DNA of 41,577 nt from Acidobacteriota bacterium (GTDB lineage Bacteria; Acidobacteriota; Vicinamibacteria; Vicinamibacterales; UBA2999): contig JADZCN010000085.1 in the NCBI GenBank assembly GCA_020851565.1, forward strand, positions 1 through 41,577. The letters are read 5' to 3'. The notes below the pieces were generated by a model. The model was not told where the DNA came from. It ran no database searches and saw only the letters and a program-made list of their open reading frames with translations. How positions within the stretch are numbered: the stretch's first letter is position 1; each line of letters begins with the position of its first letter. The position numbers were made by a program, and so were the translations under genes. Below are positions 1-7,775 of the stretch, in pieces.

Positions 1-692
1 TCGCCCGGAATGGTCATGCCGGCGCCCGCCAGGAAGCACCGCGCGATCTCCCGCAACGCGGTTTCGCGGCCGACCCGGCGCACCAGCGCGTCCGGGAACC
101 GCCCGAGGCCGAGGTTCCAGATGTACGTGAACTTCGGCTGGTAGACCACCGCGCTCGGCACCACGAGCATCGCCGCCTGCAGTTCATCCATCGCGCGCGT
201 GAAGCGCGTGCGATCCTTCACGCCGGACTCGTCGCGCAGGTCGGACGTCGCCATCTCCCACTCCCGGCGCAGCACGCGAAGGACCGCCTGCGCGTCCCTG
301 CTGAGGCGTAACTGCTCCTCGGCGCGCTTGATGCCCCACACCGCCTTGAAGTACGGCACCATGCGCGCGGCAACGAATGTGGCCTTCCCGCGGGCGAGTT
401 TCGCGTAGTAGACCTTGCCGCGCGCGATGATCTCGTCTTTCAGCACCCATGTGAGCGACGCCTCGGGATCCTTCTGCACGTTGCGCGGCAGCACGGCGTC
501 GCGGCGGCCGCACACCGCCACGTAGAGCGACGGCCCCGGGCGGCGTGAGTCGGTCAGGCAGGCGGCAAAGCCCACCTGCTCGATGAAGTGCTCCGCTGCC
601 AGGGCGGTTTCCACCTGCCGGGTCCCCTCGCGGCGCCACTGCGCGTCGCGGTAGTCCTCGATTTCAGGCGGAAGCTCGGGGCGTCGGGCCAC
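1..692 (-). CDS. Hypothetical protein, possibly AlkZ-related (3' end outside window)
   Basis: An uninterrupted minus-strand frame starts at GTG 692 and runs off the left edge, giving at least 230 residues. It begins [20 protein letters not shown] and contains [20 protein letters not shown], an acidic TWVLKDEI segment and the stretch [20 protein letters not shown]. From memory this resembles proteins annotated 'AlkZ-related' (winged-helix proteins near the AlkZ/YcaQ glycosylase family), which carry a similar 'EVGFC...WVLKD...VYY.K' pattern. I cannot confirm this, and no catalytic motif is obvious. The overlapping frames in this interval have shadow-like Arg/Pro/Ala composition, whereas this one has balanced acidic and aromatic residues. 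It is divergent from the permease at 753 with about 60 bp between the starts. The gene is probably real, but the function is a weak guess. Confidence 0.6.
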   Translation of the reverse strand, partial: MARRPELPPEIEDYRDAQWRREGTRQVETALAAEHFIEQVGFAACLTDSRRPGPSLYVAVCGRRDAVLPRNVQKDPEASLTWVLKDEIIARGKVYYAKLARGKATFVAARMVPYFKAVWGIKRAEEQLRLSRDAQAVLRVLRREWEMATSDLRDESGVKDRTRFTRAMDELQAAMLVVPSAVVYQPKFTYIWNLGLGRFPDALVRRVGRETALREIARCFLAGAGMTIPG

Positions 693-752
693 CCGGTCAC
701 GCTAGCACGAGGACCCGGCCAACCGGATCGCGACACCTTCCGTCCAACGCGC

Positions 753-3149
753 ATGATCCACGACCTGGTCGTTGCCGCGAGGAGCCTCACCCGGCGACCC
801 GGGTTCTTCCTGAGCGCCGTCCTGCTGCTCGCGCTCGGCACAGGGGCGAACGCCGCGGTGTTCGCGGTGGTGCGCGGAGTGCTGCTGCGCCCGCTGCCTT
901 TCGCATCCCCCGAACGTCTGGTTGCGATCTGGCCGGATGGTTTCGTGTCGAACGAAGACATCGGCTTCTGGCGCGACCGCGCGCGGTCGCTCTCCTCGGT
1001 GGCCAGCCTGGCCCCCGGGTGGCTCATGGCGCTGGACGCCGATGGAGGCGAGCCGGTCAAGGTGACCGGCGCCCGCGTGGCGGACAACCTCTTCACCGTC
1101 GTTGGCGCGCGCGCCGCCCTGGGCCGGGCCATTGCGGACGGCGACGGCACGCCTGGCAACCAGCGCGTGGCGGTCATCTCCGACGGGCTCTGGCGCCGCC
1201 GTTTCGGCGCAGACCCGGCCGTACCCGGTCGCGTCGTGCGCGTGGACGATGTGCCCCACACGGTCATCGGCGTGATGCCTCGCGGCTTCGAGCTGCTGGG
1301 GCGCGAGACCGACCTGTGGGTGCCGTTGCCGTTCGTGCCGGGTTCGCCGGCCCAGCGCACGACGATGTCGCGGGCCATCGGCCGGCTGCGAGACGGGGTC
1401 ACGGTCGAAGCCGCGTCGCGCGAGCTGGCCTCGCTGGCGCCGCAGATGCGGCGCGAGCTCGGGCGGCCGGAGGACTGGGGACGGACGTTGAGCGTCATCG
1501 GCCTGCAGGAGGCGGTCACCGGCGCGGCGAGGCCCGCGCTGCTGACGCTCCTCGTGGCCGTGGGCTTCGTCCTGCTGCTGACAGCGGCGAACCTCGGCAC
1601 GCTGGTCCTGGGTCGCTCCGTGGCGCGCGCGCAGGAGCTGGCCGTTCGCACGGCCGTCGGCGCGTCACGCGGGCAGATTGTGCGGCAGTTGCTGATGGAG
1701 CAGGCCGTGCTGGCCAGCGTGGGAACGGCGGTGGGGCTGTGGCTCGCCTGGGTCGCCATGCCGCTGGTGCTCTCACGCGTCCCGCCAGAGATCCCGCGCC
1801 AGCCCGAGATCGCGCTCGACGGGCTGGTGTTCGCCTCCGTGATCGCGCTCTCGATGGGCCTGGCCATCGCCGTCGCGCTCGTGCCCGCGATGACGGCGGC
1901 AAGGCCCGGAGTCCAGGGACTCCTTCGACAACGACGCGGAAACGACGCGCCGGGCCAGCGGCGCTCGCTCGTCGCCCTCGTGGCGGCGCAGGTGGCCCTC
2001 GCGCTCGTGCTCGGCGCCGGTGCGGGGCTCATGCTCCGGTCCGTGTGGAACCTGCAGCAGGTGGACCCGGGCTTCGATCCGGCCGGCGTGCTCACCTTCA
2101 GGCTCCAGACCACCGGCAAGTACCGCGCGCTCGCGACGGGCGTGCCCTACCTCCGCCAGGTCACGGAGCGCCTGGAGGCGCTGCCCGGCGTCACGGCGGT
2201 CGGGGCCGCGGGCCACCTTCCGATGAGCGGGTACTCGTGGATGATTCCGGTCCACCGCGCCGAAGAACGGCCGGCGCCCGGGGCGGAGGTGCCGCAGGCC
2301 GGCTGGCGGTTCGTCTGGGGTGACTACTTCCGCGCGATGCGGATGCCCGTGTCCGTGGGACGGGCCTTCACCGACACGGACACGGCAACGAGCACGCCTG
2401 TCGTGATCGTCAACGAGACGCTGGCACGACGCTTCTTCGGAGAGCCGGCTCGCGCCCTCGGGCAGCGGATCGTGCAGAAGGGAGGCGGGCAGCCCGGCGA
2501 CACGACCCTGGAGATCGTGGGCGTGGTGGGCGACGTGCGACACCACGGTCTCGATGAGCCGCCGCCCGCCGAGATCTACCGGCCGCTCGCCCAGACGTTC
2601 ATGTTCCCCGTGACCATCGTCGTCCGGACCGCCGGCGCGCCCGGTGCGCTGGCCGCAGCGGCTCGCCAGGCGGTTCACGAGGTGGACGCGGCCATCCCCG
2701 TCGCCGACCTGCAGCCGCTCGCCGAGGTGCTGGCCGGCACACTGAGCCGGCCCCGCCTGCTCGCGCTGCTGCTCTCGGTATTCGCCGCCGTGGGACTGCT
2801 GCTGAGCATCGTCGGGCTCTACGCCGTAGTCGCGCTCGGCGTCGCACAGCGAGAGCGCGAGTTCGGGATCCGCCTGGCTCTCGGCGCACCCGCGCGCCGT
2901 CTCGCCGCTGGCGTTGTCGCTCAGGGCCTCGCCTACTCGGGGGCCGGCCTGCTCGTCGGACTTCCTGCCGCGCTCGTCCTCGCCCGGTTCATGGAGAGCG
3001 TCCTCTTCGGCGTGACCACGCGCGATCCGCTCACGTTCGGCGTGCTGCCCGTGTTGCTGGCCGCCGTGACGGTGGCGGCGTGCTACCTGCCTGCGCGGCG
3101 GGCGGCGCGCGTGGACCCCGTCGTCGCGATGAACGCCGATTCGCGTTGA
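753..3149 (+). CDS. ADOP-family ABC transporter permease (MacB/FtsX type)
   Basis: A 798-residue inner-membrane permease of the duplicated orphan type. It starts MIHDLVVAARSLTRRPGF, the typical N-terminus of this family, followed by TM1 (about 18-40), a MacB-like periplasmic core domain, an FtsX domain of three helices (about 255-395), a further helix (about 405-425), a second periplasmic domain, and a C-terminal FtsX domain (about 650-790) holding the conserved REREFGIRLALGA segment. The frame stays open upstream to 588, but that part overlaps the divergent gene and lacks family character, so ATG 753 is chosen. No ATPase gene is adjacent, as is usual for ADOP proteins. By analogy with MacB it may work in mechanotransmission or export with an unlinked ATPase. 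The substrate is unknown. Confidence 0.93.
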   Translation: MIHDLVVAARSLTRRPGFFLSAVLLLALGTGANAAVFAVVRGVLLRPLPFASPERLVAIWPDGFVSNEDIGFWRDRARSLSSVASLAPGWLMALDADGGEPVKVTGARVADNLFTVVGARAALGRAIADGDGTPGNQRVAVISDGLWRRRFGADPAVPGRVVRVDDVPHTVIGVMPRGFELLGRETDLWVPLPFVPGSPAQRTTMSRAIGRLRDGVTVEAASRELASLAPQMRRELGRPEDWGRTLSVIGLQEAVTGAARPALLTLLVAVGFVLLLTAANLGTLVLGRSVARAQELAVRTAVGASRGQIVRQLLMEQAVLASVGTAVGLWLAWVAMPLVLSRVPPEIPRQPEIALDGLVFASVIALSMGLAIAVALVPAMTAARPGVQGLLRQRRGNDAPGQRRSLVALVAAQVALALVLGAGAGLMLRSVWNLQQVDPGFDPAGVLTFRLQTTGKYRALATGVPYLRQVTERLEALPGVTAVGAAGHLPMSGYSWMIPVHRAEERPAPGAEVPQAGWRFVWGDYFRAMRMPVSVGRAFTDTDTATSTPVVIVNETLARRFFGEPARALGQRIVQKGGGQPGDTTLEIVGVVGDVRHHGLDEPPPAEIYRPLAQTFMFPVTIVVRTAGAPGALAAAARQAVHEVDAAIPVADLQPLAEVLAGTLSRPRLLALLLSVFAAVGLLLSIVGLYAVVALGVAQREREFGIRLALGAPARRLAAGVVAQGLAYSGAGLLVGLPAALVLARFMESVLFGVTTRDPLTFGVLPVLLAAVTVAACYLPARRAARVDPVVAMNADSR

Positions 3150-3161
3150 GCGCTCGCGGAA

Positions 3162-3929
3162 CTACCGCTGAACCTGTCGGGTTCCGCCGCCGACCGGCTT
3201 CGTCTTGAGATCGAATCGAAGGAGTTCCGCCGGGCGGTCTCCTTCTCCGCGGATGTGTGCGCGGCGGCTGGGGTCGACCCACCGGGCATCGCCAACCTGC
3301 ACGCGCAGGGGTGCCGAAGGTTCGCCCGCGCCATTCATCTCCACCCGCGCCGCGATCAACGCGACGAGCAGCGTGGGGTGCCCGGCCGTCGGCGCCACTT
3401 CCAGCGACTCGCCAGGTGCCACGAGCAAGCGCGAGACGCGGACCTGCGCGTTCTCGAACTGGATGCGCTGCACCGTGGCGGCCGGCGACGTGTCGTCGCG
3501 GAAGAACTTGCCACGGAGCGAGCCCTCGTCCACCGGCTCGGTCTTGAACTCCACCCGAAGGAATTCGCTCGGGGTGTCCGAGGGGTTCTCCACGGAGTGC
3601 ACTTCCTTCAGGCCGCGATAGACACGGAAGCTGCCGGCCTTCGTCGCCGGACGCGTCACGGCTCCGTAAGGCAGGTCGACGTGCTTGAAGAGGATCGGCC
3701 CGCCGTCGTTGAGGTACACGTATGCCGCGGGCAGCGCCGTGTGATCGTGCGGCGCGAGCACGACTCGCGGCGCGTAGTGGACGCGCACGACCTTCACCCA
3801 GTCGTTCTCGAACGCGAGGCGGTAGGCCTCCGGGGTGGCCTGGAGCGCGTCCTGCGCCGGGAGGCTGGCAACGGCCAGGCTGGCCAGGGCAAGGGTAGCG
3901 GCGCCAAGGCGGATGCTCGTTTTCATCAT
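3162..3929 (-). CDS. Secreted cupin-like protein
   Basis: A 255-residue protein starting MMKTSIRLGAATLALASLAV, a clear Sec signal peptide with likely cleavage after SLPAQ. GAGGAG sits 6 bases before ATG 3929; the frame stays open further upstream into a repeat element, but that extension has no protein character. The mature part holds two similar halves. Each has an 'F.N..V.V.R....P...L' strand pattern followed by a His-rich or Pro-rich turn (VVLAPHDHTALPAAYVYLND in the first half), as in bicupins. The first half keeps HDH as a possible metal site; the second (VAPTAGHPTLLVAL) keeps a single His. An enzymatic role is not evident. It is convergent with the permease, with 12 bp between the stops. 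Its promoter side faces the inverted-repeat element at 3979-4353. Confidence 0.85.
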   Translation of the reverse strand: MMKTSIRLGAATLALASLAVASLPAQDALQATPEAYRLAFENDWVKVVRVHYAPRVVLAPHDHTALPAAYVYLNDGGPILFKHVDLPYGAVTRPATKAGSFRVYRGLKEVHSVENPSDTPSEFLRVEFKTEPVDEGSLRGKFFRDDTSPAATVQRIQFENAQVRVSRLLVAPGESLEVAPTAGHPTLLVALIAARVEMNGAGEPSAPLRVQVGDARWVDPSRRAHIRGEGDRPAELLRFDLKTKPVGGGTRQVQR

Positions 3930-3978
3930 GCGGGGCTCCTCGTTTCGCTCAGTGGCTTGCCGGACAAGCCGTTCGGGT

Positions 3979-4353
3979 CTACAGACGGAGGTGGCGCCGA
4001 AAAGACGCACACCCGGGTGCGGCGGGTGCGGGCGGGTGCGAACAGGTGCGGCTAGTGCGGGCAGGTGCTAACAGGTGCGGGTGGGTGCGGCGGGTGCGGG
4101 CAGGCACGAAGCCCCGCACAAGGAGAGGGCGGCCGCGAAACCAGCGCACGCCGATTCGCACGCGTTCGGCGCTGCCTCCTTCCTGTCCCCTCGCCGACGT
4201 GTCAGATTTTCAACCGGCGAGACTGTCGGATTTTGGCCCGGCGTTGACAGCCCGCACCCGTCCGCACCTGCCGCACCTGTTCGCACCCGCCGCACCTGTT
4301 GGCACCTGCCCGCACCCGGGTGTGCGTCTTTTGCGGCGCACCTCCGTCTGTAG
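3979..4353. mobile_element. 375-bp element with 44-bp terminal inverted repeats and facing decamer arrays
   Basis: The ends 3979-4022 and 4310-4353 are inverted copies of each other over 44 bp, differing only in a small shifted block (GTGGCGCCG against GTGCGCCGC). Both begin CTACAGACGGAGGTG and include CACCCGGGTG. GGGT lies directly outside each end (3975-3978 and 4354-4357), compatible with a 4-bp target duplication. Inside, the left arm has about nine 9-10-bp units of type GTGCGRRCRG up to about 4105. The right arm (4252-4316) has the same units in reverse complement (CGCACCTGYY). The core holds two near-identical 11-mers, TGTCAGATTTT (4200) and TGTCGGATTTT (4224). No coding frame of protein character is present. 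It could be a MITE-like non-autonomous element or a folding repeat. It occupies the divergent promoter region of its neighbours. Confidence 0.75.
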
Positions 4354-4378
4354 GGGTGTCGAGGACAAAGGAGGAGTC

Positions 4379-4549
4379 ATGAGCAGAACCACACACCAGC
4401 CCCCGTCACCCCCCGAGGACAAGGACGCGCAGCCGGCCTGCTGCGGCGAGACGCGTCAGGCGACCTGTTGCGCGCCGGCCGAGAAGTCCGCGTGCTGCGG
4501 ACCCTCGCCGTCGGGACCGTCATGCGGCTGCCAGCCGGCCACGCGCTAG
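4379..4549 (+). CDS. Small Cys-rich protein upstream of SigZ
   Basis: A 56-residue protein starting MSRTTHQPPSPPEDKD, preceded by AAAGGAGGAG four bases before ATG 4379, the strongest Shine-Dalgarno site in the window. Eight of the 56 residues are Cys, in three CC pairs (21/22, 30/31, 39/40) plus C49 and C51 in a CGC motif. There is no signal peptide or membrane helix. Such spacing suits binding of thiophilic metal or metalloid ions (Cu, Zn, As), but no named family is recognised. The stop is 13 bp before the SigZ-like gene, so the two probably form an operon. The sigma factor also ends with two Cys pairs, suggesting a shared metal or redox link. That function is inference only. Confidence 0.72.
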   Translation: MSRTTHQPPSPPEDKDAQPACCGETRQATCCAPAEKSACCGPSPSGPSCGCQPATR

Positions 4550-4552
4550 AAT
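4547..4552 (+). promoter_or_regulatory. Possible internal -10 box for sigZ
   Basis: TAGAAT overlaps the stop codon of the Cys-rich gene and ends 10 bases before GTG 4563. It fits the TANNNT boxes seen before several other genes here and could give a short-leader sigZ transcript. Confidence 0.3.
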
Positions 4553-4562
4553 CGCTGGCACC

Positions 4563-5165
4563 GTGACCACAACCGTCGAGCCCCCGTGGGAGGAGCTGCA
4601 CGCCAACCTCAGGGCCTTCATCGGTCGGCGCGTCAGGAATCCGGCCGACGTGGACGATCTGGTGCAGCGCGTGCTGCTCCAGATCGTCAAGGGCCTGGGC
4701 TCACTCCGCGACTCCGAACGGCTGCACGCGTGGGTTTACCGGACCGCGCGCAACGTGATCGCGGATCACCATCGCTCGCCGTCCGTGCGGCGCGAGAGGC
4801 CGACCGGCGATGCCGGCGATCTCGCAGAGGTGCAGCCGGTTCCCGGACACGACATCGCCGCCGAGGACGACGATGCGGCGCTCCACGAGCTTTCCGCGTG
4901 CCTGGCCCCCATGCTGCGGCGGTTGCCCGAGGCCTATCGCGAGGCGGTCACCCTGACGGAGCTCGAGGGGCTCAACCAGGCGGAGGCGGCGCGTCGGACG
5001 GGCGTGTCGCTGTCGGGGATGAAGAGCCGCGTGCAGCGCGGCCGCCGCCAGCTTCGCGCGGTCCTGGAGGACTGCTGCCGCATCCAGCTCGATCGCCGCG
5101 GGGCCGTCGTCTCGTTCGATCGCCGCGCGCCCGGCACGGGCGATGCCTGCAAGGGTTGTCCCTGA
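4563..5165 (+). CDS. sigZ: ECF-type RNA polymerase sigma factor, SigZ-like
   Basis: A 200-residue group-4 sigma factor with GTG start. Region 2 lies at about 12-75 (DVDDLVQRVLLQIVKGLGSL, then AWVYRTARNVIADHHR). Region 4 is at about 110-165 (LRRLPEAYREAVTLTELEGL, then NQAEAARRTGVSLSGMKSRV with the helix-turn-helix). The C-terminal tail LEDCCRIQLDRRGAVVSFDR is the hallmark of SigZ, whose members carry a 'CC.i.lDrrG.v' segment. A final ACKGCP adds a second Cys pair (C171, C172, C196, C199), a plausible metal or redox sensor. No anti-sigma gene is adjacent. The Cys-rich peptide just upstream may act as partner or sensor (inference). Confidence 0.9.
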   Translation: MTTTVEPPWEELHANLRAFIGRRVRNPADVDDLVQRVLLQIVKGLGSLRDSERLHAWVYRTARNVIADHHRSPSVRRERPTGDAGDLAEVQPVPGHDIAAEDDDAALHELSACLAPMLRRLPEAYREAVTLTELEGLNQAEAARRTGVSLSGMKSRVQRGRRQLRAVLEDCCRIQLDRRGAVVSFDRRAPGTGDACKGCP

Positions 5166-5208
5166 GCATTGAGAGGCGGGGCTGGACGGCCCAGCCGGGC
5201 GTGCATGC

Positions 5209-5214
5209 TACGCT
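5209..5214 (+). promoter_or_regulatory. Candidate leaderless -10 box (TACGCT)
   Basis: TACGCT lies 6 bases before GTG 5221, and there is no Shine-Dalgarno site. Transcription would start at or next to the start codon. Confidence 0.35.
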
Positions 5215-5220
5215 GCGGCC

Positions 5221-6456
5221 GTGCTGAGAGCCGTCCCCCGGCGAACCGGCCGTCTGGCCCGCGGACTGGTCCGCGGTGGCTCCCTCATCGGCGTCCTGCT
5301 TCTGGCTGCCATCGGCGTGGCGTGGTGGTATTCGCAGCCCCCACGTCCCGACGCGTTCTACGACGCGCCCGCGAACATCCCCTCCACACCGGGCGCGCTG
5401 CTCCGCCACGAGCCGTTCACGCGCGGGCTGCCCGCGGGCACGCGCGCGTGGCGCATGCTCTACACGACAACGCGCTCGGATGGCTCGCCCACGCTGTCGG
5501 GCGCGCTGGTCGTCTCGCCGGCCGCGGGGCCTCCCGGGCCGCGTCCGGTCATCGCGTGGGCGCACGGCACGACCGGCGTCGCGGAAGGGTGCGCCCCCTC
5601 GCTGCTGCCCGATCCGTATCCGTTCACCGGCATCGTGCCCGCGCTCGATGGGATGGCCGCCCGCGGGTGGGTGCTCGTGGCCACCGACTATCCCGGCCTG
5701 GCCACGGAAGGGCCGCACGAGTACCTCATCGGCCAGGGTGAGGCCCACGCGGTGCTCGATGCGGTGCGGGCCGCGTGGCAGTTGCCCGCCCTGCCGCTCG
5801 ACCGCCGCACCGTCGTGTGGGGCCATTCACAGGGCGGGCACGCGGCGCTCTGGGCGGGCGGAATCGCGGAGGGCTACGCCCCGGAGATCGACCTCGCCGG
5901 GGTGGCGGCCATGGCTCCAGCCACGCACCTCACGGCGCTGGTGGAGGCAGACCGCGACTCGCCCATCAGGACGATGATGTCGTCGTACGCCATGCGGGCG
6001 TACAGCGCCGTGTATCCCGACGTGCGCTTCGACGAGTACGTCCGGCCCGCGGCCCGCCTGCTCGCTCACGGGATGGCCGCGCGATGCCTGGCCGCGCCGG
6101 GCGGGTACTTCTCGCTGTACGAGGCCCGCCTCCTTCGCCGCAACATCTTCGGACGCTCGCCGGGAAGCGGCCCGCTCGGCACGCGCTTCGACGCGAACAC
6201 GCCGCGGCTCCGGATCGCGGCGCCGCTGCTGATCGCACAGGGCGACGCGGACGACCTCGTGCTGCCGGACGTCCAGGACGACTACGTGGCCGAGCGCTGC
6301 GCGACCGGCCAGGCCCTCGACTATCGCGTCTACGCCGATCGCGACCACCTCGGGCTGGTCGCCGCCGACTCGCCGCTCATCGCCGATCTGGTGCGATGGA
6401 CCGGGGAACGGCTGGCCGGCGTCTCTGCGGCACCCGGGTGCCACACGACACGGTGA
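5221..6456 (+). CDS. Membrane-anchored secretory-lipase-type alpha/beta hydrolase
   Basis: A 411-residue protein. A basic N-terminus is followed by one hydrophobic helix (about 18-37, GGSLIGVLLLAAIGVAWWYS), a signal anchor or uncleaved signal. The rest is an alpha/beta-hydrolase of the fungal-type secretory lipase family (LIP, PF03583). It has PVIAWAHGTTG for the oxyanion region, nucleophile S203 in VWGHSQGGHAAL, the acid D342 or D345 in IAQGDADDLVLP, and H376 in DRDHLGL. The TDYPGL motif at about 155-160 is also typical. It probably hydrolyses esters or lipids on the outer side of the inner membrane. The extreme C-terminus is encoded by a 14-bp palindrome (GGCACCCGGGTGCC, 6429-6442) that also occurs in the ends of the 3979-4353 element, so the last residues may stem from insertion of a repeat. 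Confidence 0.88.
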   Translation: MLRAVPRRTGRLARGLVRGGSLIGVLLLAAIGVAWWYSQPPRPDAFYDAPANIPSTPGALLRHEPFTRGLPAGTRAWRMLYTTTRSDGSPTLSGALVVSPAAGPPGPRPVIAWAHGTTGVAEGCAPSLLPDPYPFTGIVPALDGMAARGWVLVATDYPGLATEGPHEYLIGQGEAHAVLDAVRAAWQLPALPLDRRTVVWGHSQGGHAALWAGGIAEGYAPEIDLAGVAAMAPATHLTALVEADRDSPIRTMMSSYAMRAYSAVYPDVRFDEYVRPAARLLAHGMAARCLAAPGGYFSLYEARLLRRNIFGRSPGSGPLGTRFDANTPRLRIAAPLLIAQGDADDLVLPDVQDDYVAERCATGQALDYRVYADRDHLGLVAADSPLIADLVRWTGERLAGVSAAPGCHTTR

Positions 6457-6660
6457 CAGTTGTGCGGGTGCGAACGGGTGCGGGCAGGTGCGGCAGGTGC
6501 GGGCGGGTGCGGGCGGGTGCGGGCGGTGCGAACAGGTACGGCCGGGTGCGAACGGCGTGCGAGCCGGTGCGGGCGGCGTCAGGCGCGACCCGCACCTGTT
6601 CGCACCTGCCCGCACCCGTTCGCACCTGCCCGCACCTGTTCGCACCTGCCGCACCCGTTC
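6429..6660. repeat. Facing decamer repeat array between convergent genes
   Basis: It begins at GGCACCCGGGTGCC inside the 3' end of the lipase gene. From 6461 there are about nine copies of GTGCGRRCRG (6461-6550). From 6590 to 6659 there are seven copies of CGCACCTGYY with alternating TT and CC endings. The two arms are reverse complements in type and could form a long, slippery hairpin in either transcript. The array ends 4 bp before the stop codon of the minus-strand ATPase gene. It shares units and the CACCCGGGTG motif with the 3979-4353 element but lacks that element's outer 44-bp inverted repeats. Between convergent genes it could act as a bidirectional terminator. Confidence 0.8.
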
Positions 6661-6663
6661 TAC

Positions 6664-7512
6664 TCACCAGGGCGGCAGCGTCTTGTGCATGTACTCCTGC
6701 AGGTAGGGATCCCGCGATGCCAGCAGTTCCGCCGCGCTGCCCTCGAAGTGCAGCCGCCCCTCGTGCAGCACCATGAACTTCACTTCGTGCGCGCGCGAGG
6801 GGGCCGACTTCACGATCCGCAGCTCGCCGTCCTCGCGCACGGCCTCGTGCGTGGCGATGTAGACCGCATCGCGAATCTGGTGCGTCACGACGATGGAGGT
6901 CACGTCCTCGAGGTCACGCAGCTTGATGATCTCGTTGTCCACGACGGTGGCGACCAGCGGGTCCAGGCCGGTAATCGGATCGTCGAAGAGCAGGAGGCCC
7001 GGCTCCGGCGCCATCGCGCGGGCGATGGCCACGCGCCGCCGTTGCCCACCGGAGAGTTCCGAGGGCAGCCTGTCCATGTACTCCCCGAGGCCGATGAAGC
7101 CGAGGACCTCCTCGACACGCGCCTGCACCTCCGCCGCCGACAGGCCCGCCTCCTCCGTCAGGCGGTAGCCGACGTTCTCGGCCACTGTCAGCGAATCGAA
7201 CAGCGCGTTCTCCTGGAACACCATGCCGATGTCGGCCCGCACGCGCAACAGCTCGTGCTCCGTCATCGTGTCGATGCGCTGGCCATTGACCTCGATTGAG
7301 CCGCTATCGGGCTTGAGCAGGCCCAGGATCAGCTTGAGCACGACCGACTTGCCCGAGCCGCTGGCCCCGAGCAGCATGCGCATCGAGCCCTTGGGGATGC
7401 TGAAGCTCAACTCGCGCAGCACGACGGCCTCGTCGAAGGCCAGCGAGACGCGGTTGAACGCGACGGCGGTGGGTGGGGCCGCCTCTTCTGCCGCGGTCAG
7501 AGAGACGGGCAT
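6664..7512 (-). CDS. mlaF: ABC transporter ATP-binding protein, MlaF/Mkl-like
   Basis: A 282-residue soluble ATPase starting MPVSLTAAEEAAPPTAVAFN. Walker A is GASGSGKS (49-56), the Q-loop is GMVFQENALF (about 97-105), the signature is LSGGQ (153-157), Walker B is LLLFDDP (173-179) and the H-loop is H211. Sequence context (IGMVFQENALFDSLTVAENV, DPITGLDPL) places it with MlaF/Mkl-type ATPases of MCE lipid transporters. The Walker B catalytic Glu is Asp (D178). A central insertion (AVREDGELRIVKSAPSRAHE) precedes the C-terminal part. Neither an MlaE-type permease nor an MCE-domain substrate-binding protein is adjacent, so the partner genes must be elsewhere. A frameshifted small gene ends 10 bp upstream of its start. 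Confidence 0.88.
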   Translation of the reverse strand: MPVSLTAAEEAAPPTAVAFNRVSLAFDEAVVLRELSFSIPKGSMRMLLGASGSGKSVVLKLILGLLKPDSGSIEVNGQRIDTMTEHELLRVRADIGMVFQENALFDSLTVAENVGYRLTEEAGLSAAEVQARVEEVLGFIGLGEYMDRLPSELSGGQRRRVAIARAMAPEPGLLLFDDPITGLDPLVATVVDNEIIKLRDLEDVTSIVVTHQIRDAVYIATHEAVREDGELRIVKSAPSRAHEVKFMVLHEGRLHFEGSAAELLASRDPYLQEYMHKTLPPW

Positions 7513-7521
7513 CCCCCGATT

Positions 7522-7771
7522 CTAGCCCTTGCGCGGTGCCCTTCGCGTCGGCGAATCGCCCGGCGCCTGCGCAAGTGGCTTCCGCCTGCGGGCCACGGGC
7601 TCAGGCCTGCTCGGCCGCGGCACCAGGCTCCGCTCCAACAGCACCATCGACGCCACGAACTTGCGCGTCACGCCGTCGTCGAAGGCAATGGTCACGTAGG
7701 GGCTGCTGGTCGCGATGATCTCCCGCGCCGCAGTTCTGCTGGTGAACCCGATCGCCGGTTCGAAACGCCAT
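7522..7771 (-). pseudogene. Frameshifted small SH3/tudor-like protein (UvrD C-terminal-like domain)
   Basis: ATG 7771 opens MAFRTGDRVHQQNCGAG, then the frame must change at about 7720-7725 to continue EIIATSSPYVTIAFDDG and RKFVASMVLLERS, ending at TAG 7522. The joined protein has the pattern 'GDRV.h..fG.GeI...s..yVtIaFDdGv.rkfvas...L', as in the small beta domain at the C-terminus of UvrD/PcrA helicases and in stand-alone relatives. A Pro/Arg-rich basic tail follows. The second frame has no ATG or GTG before its conserved part and meets a stop just upstream. The frame sizes fit a 1-nt insertion or 2-nt deletion. It could be a true pseudogene or a sequencing error. It is co-directional with mlaF. 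Confidence 0.5.
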
Positions 7772-7775
7772 ACTC

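Noticed and set aside
588..752. Upstream extension of the ADOP permease
   Set aside because: It overlaps the divergent gene and lacks homology character; the family N-terminus begins at 753.
3979..4353. CRISPR array
   Set aside because: The units are only about 10 bp, have no spacers, and invert orientation in the middle.
4046..4378. Protein-coding frames through the decamer element (for example an N-terminal extension of the Cys-rich protein)
   Set aside because: The frames follow the repeat periodicity, and the true start at 4379 has a very strong ribosome binding site.
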